This document shows positions 46,496-55,419 of a DNA stretch of 64,000 nucleotides, piece by piece (within the stretch, counting starts at the first letter, position 1; every line of letters starts with the position of its first letter). Location: positions 1 through 64,000 of the forward strand of contig JAWKKE010000006.1 of assembly GCA_041393415.1 (NCBI GenBank). The letters run 5' to 3'. Under the pieces are notes generated by a model. The model was not told where the DNA came from and searched no databases. It was given only the letters and a program-made list of their open reading frames with translations. The DNA is from Thermoleophilia bacterium (GTDB lineage Bacteria > Actinomycetota > Thermoleophilia > UBA2241). A program made the translations under genes and the position numbers.

Positions 46496-47650
46496 CTACT
46501 CCAACGTATCGCTGCGCGGGTCTGACAGAGTCGTTGCCAACTCCTCGAACAGCTGACGCTGCTCCTTCGTCAACTTCTCCGGGACAAGGACACGCAAACG
46601 CACCAGGAGATCGCCGTGTCCACCGCCCTTGAGCTTGGGCGCGCCCTTGCCGCGCAGACGGAGCGTGCGCGCATCTTGACTGCCACTCGGCACCTTCAGC
46701 GACACCTTGCCGCCGCCCGGCGTGGGGATCCGCACGCTGGCCCCCAGTGCGGCCTCGGCGACGGTGATGGGCAACTCCAAGATGACATCGTCGCCACGGC
46801 GCTCGAAGACGACGTCGTCCTCAACGCGGACGATGACGAAGAGGTCTCCCGCTGGTCCGCCGCGCTGGCCGACCTCGCCCTTGCCCTTGATACGAATCTT
46901 GCTGCCGTCCTTCACGCCCGCGGGGATCTTCACGGTGTAGCGACGCGTCTTCTCCTGGACGCCCGTACCCTGGCATGTCGGGCACGGACTCTCAATGATC
47001 GTGCCCTGTCCCTGGCAGCGCGGGCAAACCTGCGAAAGCGCGAATGGACCTTGGTTGCGCGCGATGACGCCGCGACCCTCGCATTCCGGGCAGATCTTGG
47101 GTGTCGTGCCCGGCTTGGCGCCGCTGCCGCGACACGTCTCGCAGGCCACCGCCTTCTCCACCGGCACGCGCACAGTAGCTCCGTGCAGCGACTCGTCGAA
47201 AGAGATGTTCACGTCGACCTGAAGATCCGAGCCGCGCTCGGGGCCGCGACGACGACTGCGTCCGGCAGCCCCACCGAACAGGCTTCCCAGGAGATCGCTC
47301 AGGTTACCCATATCTCCCACGTCGAACTGGGCTCCGCCGGGGCCGAACATGCTCGGGTCGAAGCCGCCCTGCGGGCCAGTCCCAGGTCGAAAGCCGCCCG
47401 ACCCCGGCCGGAAGCCCCCGGCCCCAGGACCGAAGGCTCCAAGGCGCAGCATCTCGTCATACTGCTTGCGCTTCTCAGGATCGGAGAGCGTCTCGTACGC
47501 CTGGCTGACGTCTTTGAACTTCTCCTCCGCTGCCTTGTCGCCCGGATTCTTGTCCGGGTGATGCTCGCGCGCCAAGCGCCGAAACGCCTTCTTGATCTCG
47601 TCCGGCGATGCGTTCTTCGAGACTCCGAGTGTCTGGTAGTAATCACTCAT
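46496..47650 (-). CDS. dnaJ: Chaperone DnaJ
   Basis: The DnaK co-chaperone, 384 residues. It has a J domain with HPD ([11 protein letters not shown]), a glycine/phenylalanine-rich linker rich in GFRPG repeats, four zinc-binding CxxCxGxG motifs ([32 protein letters not shown]) and the C-terminal substrate domain. All features needed for DnaK stimulation are present. It is four bases from hspR and four from grpE. The stop is TAG. Confidence 0.96.
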   Translation of the reverse strand: MSDYYQTLGVSKNASPDEIKKAFRRLAREHHPDKNPGDKAAEEKFKDVSQAYETLSDPEKRKQYDEMLRLGAFGPGAGGFRPGSGGFRPGTGPQGGFDPSMFGPGGAQFDVGDMGNLSDLLGSLFGGAAGRSRRRGPERGSDLQVDVNISFDESLHGATVRVPVEKAVACETCRGSGAKPGTTPKICPECEGRGVIARNQGPFALSQVCPRCQGQGTIIESPCPTCQGTGVQEKTRRYTVKIPAGVKDGSKIRIKGKGEVGQRGGPAGDLFVIVRVEDDVVFERRGDDVILELPITVAEAALGASVRIPTPGGGKVSLKVPSGSQDARTLRLRGKGAPKLKGGGHGDLLVRLRVLVPEKLTKEQRQLFEELATTLSDPRSDTLE

Positions 47651-47653
47651 GTG

Positions 47654-48226
47654 CTAGCGAGCCACGATGACCTTGGCCGGACGCAACAGCCTACCGTGCA
47701 ACAGATAGCCCTGCTCCAGCACCTGAAGCACCGTGCCCTCCTCCTGGCCTTCAACCGCTTGCGTCACCACCGCCTCGTGTACGGCGGGATCGAATTCCGC
47801 GCCCGGCTGAACGTCGATCTCGTCCAGGCCGTGGCCCACAAGCGCTCCCTGCAACTGCTCCGCGACCAAACGCACGCCTGCGATCAGCTGACCCTCGGCG
47901 TGCTGGTCGGCGGCCTGCAGAGCTCGCCCCAGATTATCGAGAACCGGCAGCAGCGAACCGACCACAGCCTCCGAGGCGCGCAGACGCAGTTCCTCGTTGT
48001 CGCGCTGAACACGCTTGCGGTAGTTGTCGAACTCCGCCTGCAAGCGCAGCAGATGATCCAAGTAGTCATCTCGCTCGGCAGTCACGCGGGCGACTTCATC
48101 CAGCTCCGGCGAGTCGCCGGCGTCTCCCCCGCTCACGTCAGAACTCGCCGCGGACTCCTCCACCGTCTCGATGATCGGCCCGCTTGTCTGTTCCTCGCGA
48201 CGTTCACTCTGTTCGCTGTCGGTCAT
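47654..48226 (-). CDS. grpE: Nucleotide-exchange factor GrpE
   Basis: This 190-residue protein releases ADP from DnaK. After an acidic, disordered N-terminus a long helix (YLDHLLRLQAEFDNYRKRVQRDN) and the C-terminal beta-domain (GTVLQVLEQGYLLHGRLLRPAKVIVA) match GrpE. The helix includes the AEFDNYRKR signature. It follows hsp20, from which a perfect 16-base hairpin separates it. The stop is TAG. Confidence 0.95.
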   Translation of the reverse strand: MTDSEQSERREEQTSGPIIETVEESAASSDVSGGDAGDSPELDEVARVTAERDDYLDHLLRLQAEFDNYRKRVQRDNEELRLRASEAVVGSLLPVLDNLGRALQAADQHAEGQLIAGVRLVAEQLQGALVGHGLDEIDVQPGAEFDPAVHEAVVTQAVEGQEEGTVLQVLEQGYLLHGRLLRPAKVIVAR

Positions 48227-48248
48227 GTCCTGATACTCCCTTGCCGGT

Positions 48249-48285
48249 GGTGATGGCGCCGCGCCGGTGGCGCGGCGCCATCACC
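48249..48285 (-). terminator. Perfect 16-base intercistronic hairpin between hsp20 and grpE
   Basis: The arms 48249-48264 and 48270-48285 pair perfectly around a five-base loop. The hairpin lies in the 93-base gap inside the heat-shock operon and has no T run. It may reduce read-through so that dnaK and hsp20 are expressed above grpE-dnaJ-hspR-clpC, or protect a processed 3' end. Confidence 0.65.
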
Positions 48286-48319
48286 TCTTGCCGGCGTCTC
48301 GTTCTGCTCGTCTCGTCGA

Positions 48320-48778
48320 CTACTTTGCCTCGCTCTTCGTGGTCTCGACGGGCTTCGTCGCCTTGACCTCGATGCGCTTCGGCTTCTCCTCCTCGACCTT
48401 CGGTACCGTGATCGTGAGGATGCCGTCCTCGTAGCTGGCCGCGATGTCCGACGGCTTCATGCCCTGAGGCAGCGCCAAGCTGCGCTGGAAGCTCCCGAAA
48501 CGCCGCTCCACACGGTAGTAGCGCTCCTCGTCGACCTCTTCTTCGAAGCGACGCTCTCCCTTCACGGTGAGCACGTTGTCTTCTACCTCGATGTGGATAT
48601 CGTCGGGGTTCATCCCGGCCAGTTCCGCCTTGAGAACCACCGCGTCTTTCGTGTCGAAGACGTCGATCGCCGGCAACCAGCTCTCCTGACGCCCGCCCCA
48701 CACTTGGTCAACGAGCTTGTTGAACTGGCTCTGGGCCTGTGTCATCTCGCGGAACGGATCCCATCTGATAATCGCCAT
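48320..48778 (-). CDS. Small heat-shock protein, Hsp20/alpha-crystallin family
   Basis: A 152-residue holdase. The alpha-crystallin domain spans about residues 45-140 (WLPAIDVFDTKDAVVLKAELAG; the conserved GVL equivalent reads EDGILTITVPK), with an I-x-V-like tail lysine-rich to the end. Its insertion between dnaK and grpE is unusual; other actinobacteria place hsp20 elsewhere. Sharing the dnaK promoter would put it under HspR control. The stop is TAG. Confidence 0.93.
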   Translation of the reverse strand: MAIIRWDPFREMTQAQSQFNKLVDQVWGGRQESWLPAIDVFDTKDAVVLKAELAGMNPDDIHIEVEDNVLTVKGERRFEEEVDEERYYRVERRFGSFQRSLALPQGMKPSDIAASYEDGILTITVPKVEEEKPKRIEVKATKPVETTKSEAK

Positions 48779-48822
48779 AGTTCGCCTCCCTGGCTTTCTC
48801 TTCGCGTTCGTTCTGTGCTTCT

Positions 48823-50715
48823 CTACTGCTTGCTGTCGTCGTCGTCGATGACCTCGTAGTCACCCTCTTCGACGTGCTCATCGCCCGAGTCACCGGGCGC
48901 GTGCGGCGCCTGCTGCTGTGCCTGCTGGTAGACGGCTTCGGCCAGCTTGTGCGACGCCTGCATCAAGGCGTCAGTCTTGGCCTTGATCGCATCGCCGTCA
49001 TCGCTGTCGATGACGCTCTTGACTTCCGCGACGGCGGCTTCGATTTCAGTCTTGGTCGCGGCGTCGACCTTGTCGCCCATCTCGCGGAGCGACTTCTCGG
49101 TGCTGTAGACGAGATTCTCTGCGCCGTTCTTGACCTCAGCCAATTCGCGCGCCTTCTTGTCTTCGGCAGCGTGCGACTCGGCATCCTTCATCATGCGCTC
49201 GATGTCCTGCTCCGTGAGGCCGCTGCTCGCGGTGATGGTGATCTTCTGCTCGTTGCCCGTGCCGTGATCCTTGGCACTCACGTGCACGATGCCGTTCGCA
49301 TCGATGTCGAACGTCACCTCGATCTGCGGAATGCCGCGCGGCGCTGGCGGGATACCGACGAGCTGGAACTTGCCAAGAGTCTTGTTGTACCTGGCCATCT
49401 CGCGTTCGCCCTGCAACACATGGATCTCGACGCTGGTTTGATTGTCGTCGGCCGTACTGAAGGTCTCGCTGCGTTTGGTCGGGATGGTCGTGTTGCGCTC
49501 GATGAGCTTGGTGAAGACGTTGCCCTTGGTCTCGATGCCGAGACTGAGCGGCGTCACGTCGAGGAGCAGAACATCCTTGACCTCACCGGCCAGCACCCCG
49601 CCCTGGATGGCCGCGCCGACGGCGACGACCTCATCGGGGTTGACGCCCTTGTGCGGGTCCTTGCCGATAAGCTGGCGTACCCGCTCCTGCACCGCCGGCG
49701 TACGAGTCATGCCGCCGACCAGGATGACATGATCGATGTCCGCCGCCTTCAGGCCGGCGTCGGCCAGAGCGTGATTGACCGGCTCGACGACCCGCTCGAC
49801 CAGAGCGTGTGTGAGCTCATCGAACTTCGCCCGCGAGAGCGTGAGATCCAAGTGCTTGGGACCGTTCTCATCCGCAGTAATGAACGGCAGGTTGATGCTC
49901 GACGTGGTGGTTGTCGAAAGTTCGATCTTGGCCTTCTCAGCGGCCTCATAGAGGCGCTGCAGGGCCATCTTGTCCTTGCTCAGGTCGATGCCCTGACTCT
50001 GCTTGAAGTCGGCCACCATCCAGTCAACGATGGCCTTGTCGAAATTGTCGCCGCCAAGATGCGTGTCACCGTTCGTTGAGCGCACCTCGAAGACACCTTC
50101 GCCGAGGTCGAGGATCGACACGTCGAACGTCCCGCCGCCGAGGTCGAAGACGAGAATCGTCTGGTCGTGTTCCTTGTCGAGGCCGTAGGCGAGCGCCGCC
50201 GCCGTGGGCTCGTTGATGATGCGCTTGACCTCGAGCCCGGCGATCTTGCCGGCATCCTTCGTCGCCTGACGCTGCGAGTCGTTGAAGTACGCAGGGACGG
50301 TGATGACGGCCTCCGTCACCTTCTCGCCCAGGTACTCCTCGGCGTCGCGCCTCAGCTTCTGAAGAATCATCGCCGAGATCTCGGGGGGAGTGTAAGCCGT
50401 ACCGCTCACATCGACGGCCGCGTCGCCGTTGCCGGCGGCCTTGACGTGGTACGGCACGATCGTCATCTCTTCCGAAACGTCGCCGTACTTACGGCCCATG
50501 AAGCGCTTGATCGAGAAGACGGTGTTCTCGGGATTTGTGACCGCCTGACGACGAGCCACACTCCCCACGAGGCGTTCACCGCTCTTCGAGAAAGCAACGA
50601 CCGACGGCGTGGTTCGACCGCCCTCGCTGTTGGGAATGACGGTAGGCTCGCCGCCCTCGAGCACGGCCATGCAGCTGTTGGTCGTACCCAGGTCGATGCC
50701 GATGACCTTGCCCAT
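48823..50715 (-). CDS. dnaK: Chaperone DnaK (Hsp70)
   Basis: The 630-residue Hsp70. It has an ATPase domain with [14 protein letters not shown], phosphate loops ([12 protein letters not shown]) and the linker [14 protein letters not shown], then the substrate domain, lid and an acidic C-terminal tail ([15 protein letters not shown]). It is the first gene of the operon. ATG 50715 has AAGGAGG ahead; six codons upstream are excluded. Two HAIR-like inverted repeats precede it. The stop is TAG. Confidence 0.97.
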   Translation of the reverse strand: MGKVIGIDLGTTNSCMAVLEGGEPTVIPNSEGGRTTPSVVAFSKSGERLVGSVARRQAVTNPENTVFSIKRFMGRKYGDVSEEMTIVPYHVKAAGNGDAAVDVSGTAYTPPEISAMILQKLRRDAEEYLGEKVTEAVITVPAYFNDSQRQATKDAGKIAGLEVKRIINEPTAAALAYGLDKEHDQTILVFDLGGGTFDVSILDLGEGVFEVRSTNGDTHLGGDNFDKAIVDWMVADFKQSQGIDLSKDKMALQRLYEAAEKAKIELSTTTTSSINLPFITADENGPKHLDLTLSRAKFDELTHALVERVVEPVNHALADAGLKAADIDHVILVGGMTRTPAVQERVRQLIGKDPHKGVNPDEVVAVGAAIQGGVLAGEVKDVLLLDVTPLSLGIETKGNVFTKLIERNTTIPTKRSETFSTADDNQTSVEIHVLQGEREMARYNKTLGKFQLVGIPPAPRGIPQIEVTFDIDANGIVHVSAKDHGTGNEQKITITASSGLTEQDIERMMKDAESHAAEDKKARELAEVKNGAENLVYSTEKSLREMGDKVDAATKTEIEAAVAEVKSVIDSDDGDAIKAKTDALMQASHKLAEAVYQQAQQQAPHAPGDSGDEHVEEGDYEVIDDDDSKQ

Positions 50716-50757
50716 GAATTGTCCTCCTTGCACATCTTACTGACACGTAGCATGAAA

Positions 50758-50778
50758 CTTGAGCGTTGCGTTATCACA
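50758..50778 (-). promoter_or_regulatory. HAIR-like HspR operator, proximal
   Basis: On the minus strand TGTGATA-N7-GCTCAAG resembles the HAIR consensus CTTGAGT-N7-ACTCAAG in spacing and in the right half. It lies 43 bases from the dnaK start. HspR is encoded in the operon, so feedback repression is expected. Confidence 0.6.
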
Positions 50779-50823
50779 TGTTACCACCAGAGAACCGCAG
50801 GATAAACCTCACGGACACCATGA

Positions 50824-50844
50824 TCTGAGCGTGCCATTATCAAG
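50824..50844 (-). promoter_or_regulatory. HAIR-like HspR operator, distal
   Basis: On the minus strand CTTGATA-N7-GCTCAGA shares the layout of the proximal site (TGATA-N7-GCTCA). The two centres are 66 bases apart. Two sites with the same deviation from consensus suggest a lineage-specific HAIR variant. Confidence 0.6.
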
Positions 50845-51022
50845 TTTTGTGAAGGTGCGGCTCACTTTGTGATCGATCGCGGCTCAAATGCTGCCGGCCG
50901 CGATCACGCAGCGGAGTGTCGCCTTGCGACGGGGAGTGTCCAGGCGGGCGCCGAACGTCGGCCACGAGGACCGCGATCAAGCAGGGGAAAGCCCGCACCG
51001 TTACGAGCGTTTGGTCGCCGCC
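50845..51022. other. Intergenic stretch without recognised feature
   Basis: Between the distal HAIR-like site and the end of the next gene I see only short unsupported open frames. No repeat or RNA gene is evident. Confidence 0.5.
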
Positions 51023-51817
51023 TCAACCCTCGAGCAGGCGGCTCACCTCAGACCACACGGTGTCGCGACGCGACTGCAGCGTCGGTAGCGGCTCTTCGCT
51101 GGCCTTGAGGCCCATCTTCACCAGTAGGAGGCCAGACTCGACCATACGTCCCAGCATACTGACGACGCGCATCTCCTCGAGGCGCGACGCAGCGACGATC
51201 TCCCGAACCGTGCGCTGTCCGTCGACTTGCGCCAGCACCCAAGCCTCATCCCGATTCGCCGGCACGCGGTGCGGGCCGCTGAGGTCGTAGGCGTTCTGAA
51301 CAAGCACGGTGCCGTCCTGGCCGATCATGTCGATCGCCGTGCAGAACTCCTCACCAAGAGACGATATGTCGAGGAGCACCGACTGGGTATCGATGGTGAT
51401 GAAGTCGGCCTTGGGGGTGTCGTGATCGGTCAGAAAGAGAAACTCGCCGTCCGTCTCGACGCGCGCCGCGATGAGCGTGTTCGCCACTTGCCGTGAAAGG
51501 ACCACCCGCAGCTGGGCCTCCGGGATCGCATTGTGCTCAACGAGAATGGTGCCGAGGGGGCGTGGTCGGACCTCCTGCTGGGCAAGCGCCTGCAGAAGCT
51601 GCGCCTCAGTCACCAGCCCACGCTCGACGAGCTGCGTGCCGATCACGGACGCCGACATAACGCGCGTCGAGTCGCGAGTCTCGGCGATGCGCCCGTGCAC
51701 GAAGCGGACGTCGAGAAGTCGGCGCGGGCACTCTATGTGCAGAGTGCCGGAGAGCTTGGTGCGCGCGAGCATCTGCAACATCTCAACCACGCCAAACGTG
51801 TCGAGTGTGCCGTGCAT
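51023..51817 (-). CDS. DUF4388 (PATAN-type) domain protein
   Basis: This 264-residue protein begins with the DUF4388 pattern HGTLDTFGVVEMLQMLARTKLSGTLHI, common in regulatory and gliding-associated proteins. It is followed by a region like the N-terminal domain of type II secretion ATPases (LGTQLVERGLV-like IGTQLVERGLVTEAQLLQAL and PLGTILVEHNAIPEAQL). The C-terminal part is a winged-helix-like segment. It is probably a signalling or scaffold protein with no enzyme motif. ATG 51817 follows a -10 box by seven bases, so the message may be leaderless. Confidence 0.75.
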   Translation of the reverse strand: MHGTLDTFGVVEMLQMLARTKLSGTLHIECPRRLLDVRFVHGRIAETRDSTRVMSASVIGTQLVERGLVTEAQLLQALAQQEVRPRPLGTILVEHNAIPEAQLRVVLSRQVANTLIAARVETDGEFLFLTDHDTPKADFITIDTQSVLLDISSLGEEFCTAIDMIGQDGTVLVQNAYDLSGPHRVPANRDEAWVLAQVDGQRTVREIVAASRLEEMRVVSMLGRMVESGLLLVKMGLKASEEPLPTLQSRRDTVWSEVSRLLEG

Positions 51818-51824
51818 GGGCGCG

Positions 51825-51830
51825 AGTGTA
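51825..51830 (-). promoter_or_regulatory. -10 element TACACT, possible leaderless start
   Basis: TACACT on the minus strand ends seven bases before the ATG at 51817, and no ribosome site intervenes. The layout matches 35089-35094 and 53995-54000. Confidence 0.45.
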
Positions 51831-51910
51831 CAGTGAAGGCAGGAGAACGTCGACACATGCCGCTGCCCCAATCGCCTTCACCTCGGGAGCAGTCGAGAGA
51901 GGAGAACGCA

Positions 51911-52312
51911 ATGCGCACGCTGAACCTCGAAACGAGCCGTCGAGAACAACTCGTCGACATCACTGCCTCGCTGCACACATTGACTCGTGCTGCCGAGGTG
52001 CGCGAGGGGGTGCTCGTAGCCTTTGTGCCACACACGACGGCCGGCATCACTATTAACGAGAACGCCGATCCCTCCGTTCGCGCCGACCTCACCATGGCGT
52101 TCGACCACCTTGTGCCCGAGTCCCTCCCCTTCACGCACGCCGAAGGCAACTCGGACGGCCACACGAAGTCCAGCCTCGTGGGTAGCAGTGTCACGCTGAT
52201 CATCCACGAAGGCCGGCTCCAGCTCGGAACGTGGCAGGCCGTGTACTTTGCCGAGTTCGACGGGCCACGCCACCGCCGGGTGCTGGTGACACTCATCCCT
52301 GAAGCCGCGTGA
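51911..52312 (+). CDS. YjbQ/UPF0047 family protein (secondary thiamine-phosphate synthase activity)
   Basis: The 133-residue protein matches the YjbQ family, whose E. coli member has weak thiamine-phosphate synthase activity. The metal and active-site residues are visible in FVPHTTAGITINENADPSV and HAEGNSDGHTKSSLVG. GAGAGGAG lies just before ATG 51911. Its physiological role remains unknown. It is divergent from the DUF4388 gene. Confidence 0.9.
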   Translation: MRTLNLETSRREQLVDITASLHTLTRAAEVREGVLVAFVPHTTAGITINENADPSVRADLTMAFDHLVPESLPFTHAEGNSDGHTKSSLVGSSVTLIIHEGRLQLGTWQAVYFAEFDGPRHRRVLVTLIPEAA

Positions 52313-52325
52313 CGGCGCGGAGCTT

Positions 52326-53828
52326 CTAGCGCCCGAGCGCCCGCTCGATAAGGTGCTTGAGCGGATCTGCGTCGAGCCTGCCGCCGCCGTAGCGGAGAAG
52401 CAGACGGTCGGCCCTCATCTCCTGCCCGTTCGACCATAGTTCCTTGAGCCAGGCAGCGGCGGCCGGCTTACGGAACCAGTCCCCGCCGTAGCGATCCTGG
52501 AACATCATGCGGAAGGCGCCTTCGAGGAGCCACGCCCTGAGATAGCAGGCGCTGTAGAAGGCGTCGTCGACGTCGAACAGGTAGTTCTCCGGCGGAATAT
52601 CGATGAGCAGCGCTCGCGAGAGACGGCGTGCGTAGGCAGACTTCATCGCGTCGAGCGAGCCGGTCTCGACGTGTAGCTCCGTTTCGTACGCCAGCTTGGC
52701 GATGTAGCGACGCATGAAGAACAGATCGTTGACGTTGGCGAACTTGAGGAACGCCTCCGTATCAGTGAAGCCAAGCGCGATGTCGAGCCACTGCCGATTG
52801 AGAACGAGATGCTCAAGAAGGAAGGCAAAAGCCTCGGTCACCGAGTTGTCGCCGAGATGGCGATACTCGAACGCGAGACTCGGGTGCATGTGCGCGAAGT
52901 GCTCGGTGTGTCCGGCCTCGTGCAGAAGCGATGCATAGTCGTCTTGCCCGCCGTGCGGGAGAACGCAAAGATAGATCTCCTCGGGTACCCTCACCGGTGC
53001 GCAGAAGGCTCGCGGCGTCTTTAGTTCCCGTGTCTCCGTATCGAGATGGACGTTGCGCTGTGCGTCCAAGTCGATGCCGAGGCCAGCCAAGGTGGAACGC
53101 AGAGCCGGCAGCAACGCATCCTCTCGAAACGCATGATCGTACTCGCGTGCCCGCCAGAGATAGGGCAAGTCGGAGTACTTGAGATCCTTGAGCGGCATCC
53201 CCATGCGTTCGCGCGAGAGCGAATCCATGACACGCTCATAGAGACCGTCGGTGTCGAGAAGGAAGCCCTCGAGCTCGGCGCGCAAGCGAAAGTAGTCGAG
53301 ACCCTGGACCTCTGAATACAACTCAAGGTAGTTGGGATAACCAAGCCCAGCGGCGAGATCGTGGCACTGCCGCCAATACCGATCCAGCAGCGGGTTGACC
53401 TGGTCGTCGAGCGTCGCCAAGCGACCCTCCTGAATGCGAGCTCGGCGCGCAGCGTCGGACTCGTTGGCCTGGACGATGCCAGCCTGACGCAGGCCTATCG
53501 ATTCACCGTCGACGACGATATGCGCCTGCCCCTCCGTGTTGGCGATCTCGTCGCTGAGATGCTTGGTCTGCTCGCCCATGTACCCGTCGACGTTGAAGGC
53601 GATAAGGTAAGCGAGGCGCCGCTTCTCGTCGTCGTCGGTCGTGGGTTCGTAGATTTCATTGAGCCACGCGAACGCCTCACGCGTGAACAGTTCCGGATAG
53701 CGATCGTACACGGCGGCCGTGTCGCAAACGGGCTTGATACCCGAGTAGTGGAGGTAGTACTCCTTGTCGAGTGCGCCGACGAACTCCTCGGCTCGGGCTC
53801 GGTAGTGCCGGAGATCGAACGTCGTCAC
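52326..53828 (-). CDS. M3-like zinc metallopeptidase
   Basis: A 500-residue oligopeptidase-like protein. The zinc site HEAGH (LLHEAGHTEHF) and a downstream glutamate in DNSVTEAFAF fit the M3 (oligoendopeptidase F/thimet) fold, and the rest is helical. No signal peptide, so it acts in the cytoplasm on peptides. GTG 53828 has AAGGAG six bases ahead; 26 codons upstream are excluded. It is convergent with yjbQ, 13 bases apart. The stop is TAG. Confidence 0.85.
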   Translation of the reverse strand: MTTFDLRHYRARAEEFVGALDKEYYLHYSGIKPVCDTAAVYDRYPELFTREAFAWLNEIYEPTTDDDEKRRLAYLIAFNVDGYMGEQTKHLSDEIANTEGQAHIVVDGESIGLRQAGIVQANESDAARRARIQEGRLATLDDQVNPLLDRYWRQCHDLAAGLGYPNYLELYSEVQGLDYFRLRAELEGFLLDTDGLYERVMDSLSRERMGMPLKDLKYSDLPYLWRAREYDHAFREDALLPALRSTLAGLGIDLDAQRNVHLDTETRELKTPRAFCAPVRVPEEIYLCVLPHGGQDDYASLLHEAGHTEHFAHMHPSLAFEYRHLGDNSVTEAFAFLLEHLVLNRQWLDIALGFTDTEAFLKFANVNDLFFMRRYIAKLAYETELHVETGSLDAMKSAYARRLSRALLIDIPPENYLFDVDDAFYSACYLRAWLLEGAFRMMFQDRYGGDWFRKPAAAAWLKELWSNGQEMRADRLLLRYGGGRLDADPLKHLIERALGR

Positions 53829-53994
53829 GAGACTCTCCTTGCGTTGACAGTGACCATGGCAGCGATGTAGAAGCCGTGCCTGACGGTCACTGTACCAGCT
53901 CGGCACATGTCCGTCAGGACCGCAGCGGGCCCGTCCGGGTAGACAATCGGAAGCCTCGGCTGTGTCCGGGTTCGCGGGCGCCTGCCCCTTCTCG

Positions 53995-54000
53995 TAAACT
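53995..54000 (+). promoter_or_regulatory. -10 element TAAACT, possible leaderless start
   Basis: TAAACT ends six bases before the ATG at 54007 with no ribosome site, the same geometry as for the carboxypeptidase gene. Confidence 0.45.
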
Positions 54001-54006
54001 CCCGTT

Positions 54007-55419
54007 ATGCCACCACGCCCTGGAGATACAGTCGAGCTCGCCGTCGACAGCCTCGCCTACGGCGGACAAGGAGTCGCTCGCCTGGACGACTTCGTCGTCT
54101 TCGTTCGCGGCGCTGTGCCGGGCGACCACGTGCGCGCCCGCATCACGAAGCGCAAGCGCAACCATGCCGAGGCTCGCGTCGTCGAGTTGATCACAGCATC
54201 TCCTCGGCGCATCGCGGCACAGTGCCCGCACACTGCCGAGTGTGGCGGTTGCGAGTGGCAGACGATTGGCTATGACGCCCAACTGGAGTTCAAGCAGCGC
54301 CAAGTCGTCGAGTCGCTGGAGCGCCTCGGTCATCTCTCCGACTTCCAGCTCGACCCCATTCAGGGAATGGACGACCCCTGGCACTACCGCAACAAGATGG
54401 AGTTCTCTTTCGCCGCTACCGCCACCGACCCCATCGTTCTTGGCCTTCACCGTCGAGGCTCTTGGGACGAGATCGTCGAGACGCACGCCTGCAAGCTGGC
54501 CAGCCCTCGAATGATGGCTGCACGGATGGCCGTCGCCGACGCGTGCCGAGCCCTGGGTCTCGCTCCCTACGACCGCGCATCGGCCCGCGGCCTCCTCCGG
54601 CACCTCGTCGTGCGCGAAGGCCGGGCCAGCGGCGACCTCCTGCTCAACCTCTTCGTGCGCGAGCGATTCCCGCAGGAGGCCGATCTGGCACAACGCGTTG
54701 CCGCCGCCTGCCACTGCACCTCGTTCGGCATCACCGTCAATGCCAGTCCCGCGGACGCAGCCGTCGGAGACGGCCCATTCATGCTTGTCGGCCCCCCCAG
54801 CTTTCGCGAACGGCTGGCAGGGGTCGAACTCGAGGTACCCGCCACCGCCTTCCTGCAGACAAACAGCGCGATGTGTGAGGCGCTCTACGCCACCGCGCTG
54901 CAGTTCGCGGCTCCGGATCTCCAACGCCCCGCCGTCGACCTGTACTGCGGCATCGGTTCCATGAGCCTTGCGCTGGCGCGTCGCGCTCGCCACGTCCAGG
55001 CCGTAGAGATCCAAGGCGAGGCAATCGCAGCGGCGCGCGTCAACGCCGCGCTCAATGACATCACGACCATCGACTTCTACGCCGGCGACGTACGGCCGCT
55101 TCTCAAGTTCCCGCCGCACCCGACACTGGATGCCGCGCGAATGGACGACGGCGAGCGCCCGGCCGTCGTCATCGTCGATCCTCCGCGTGCTGGGATGGCG
55201 CGCCGTGCACTGCAGCGTACTGCGGCGCTCGGCGCCGACCGTTTCGTCTACGTGTCCTGCAATCCCACAACACTCGCCGGCAACGGCGCGGAGCTGGCGG
55301 AACTAGGTTACAGGCTGACTCGCGTCGCACCAGTCGACATGTTCCCGCAGACACATCACATCGAGACCGTGGCCCTCTTCGAGCGCACGGCCCCAGCGCA
55401 AGAAGCACGCTCGATCTAG
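54007..55419 (+). CDS. 23S rRNA (uracil-5)-methyltransferase, RlmD/TrmA family
   Basis: The 470-residue RNA methyltransferase has an N-terminal TRAM domain (about residues 5-62) and an iron-sulfur site (CPHTAECGGCEWQ). The AdoMet motif is VDLYCGIGSMSLALA and the catalytic cysteine lies in YVSCNPTTLAGN. It modifies uracil-5 in rRNA or tRNA; which RNA is not certain. The start appears leaderless. The last four bases overlap the convergent presenilin-like gene. The stop is TAG. Confidence 0.92.
   Translation: MPPRPGDTVELAVDSLAYGGQGVARLDDFVVFVRGAVPGDHVRARITKRKRNHAEARVVELITASPRRIAAQCPHTAECGGCEWQTIGYDAQLEFKQRQVVESLERLGHLSDFQLDPIQGMDDPWHYRNKMEFSFAATATDPIVLGLHRRGSWDEIVETHACKLASPRMMAARMAVADACRALGLAPYDRASARGLLRHLVVREGRASGDLLLNLFVRERFPQEADLAQRVAAACHCTSFGITVNASPADAAVGDGPFMLVGPPSFRERLAGVELEVPATAFLQTNSAMCEALYATALQFAAPDLQRPAVDLYCGIGSMSLALARRARHVQAVEIQGEAIAAARVNAALNDITTIDFYAGDVRPLLKFPPHPTLDAARMDDGERPAVVIVDPPRAGMARRALQRTAALGADRFVYVSCNPTTLAGNGAELAELGYRLTRVAPVDMFPQTHHIETVALFERTAPAQEARSI

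Noticed and set aside
50716..50868. CIRCE element upstream of dnaK
   Set aside because: No TTAGCACTC-N9-GAGTGCTAA-like repeat is present. The repeats seen match HAIR spacing instead.
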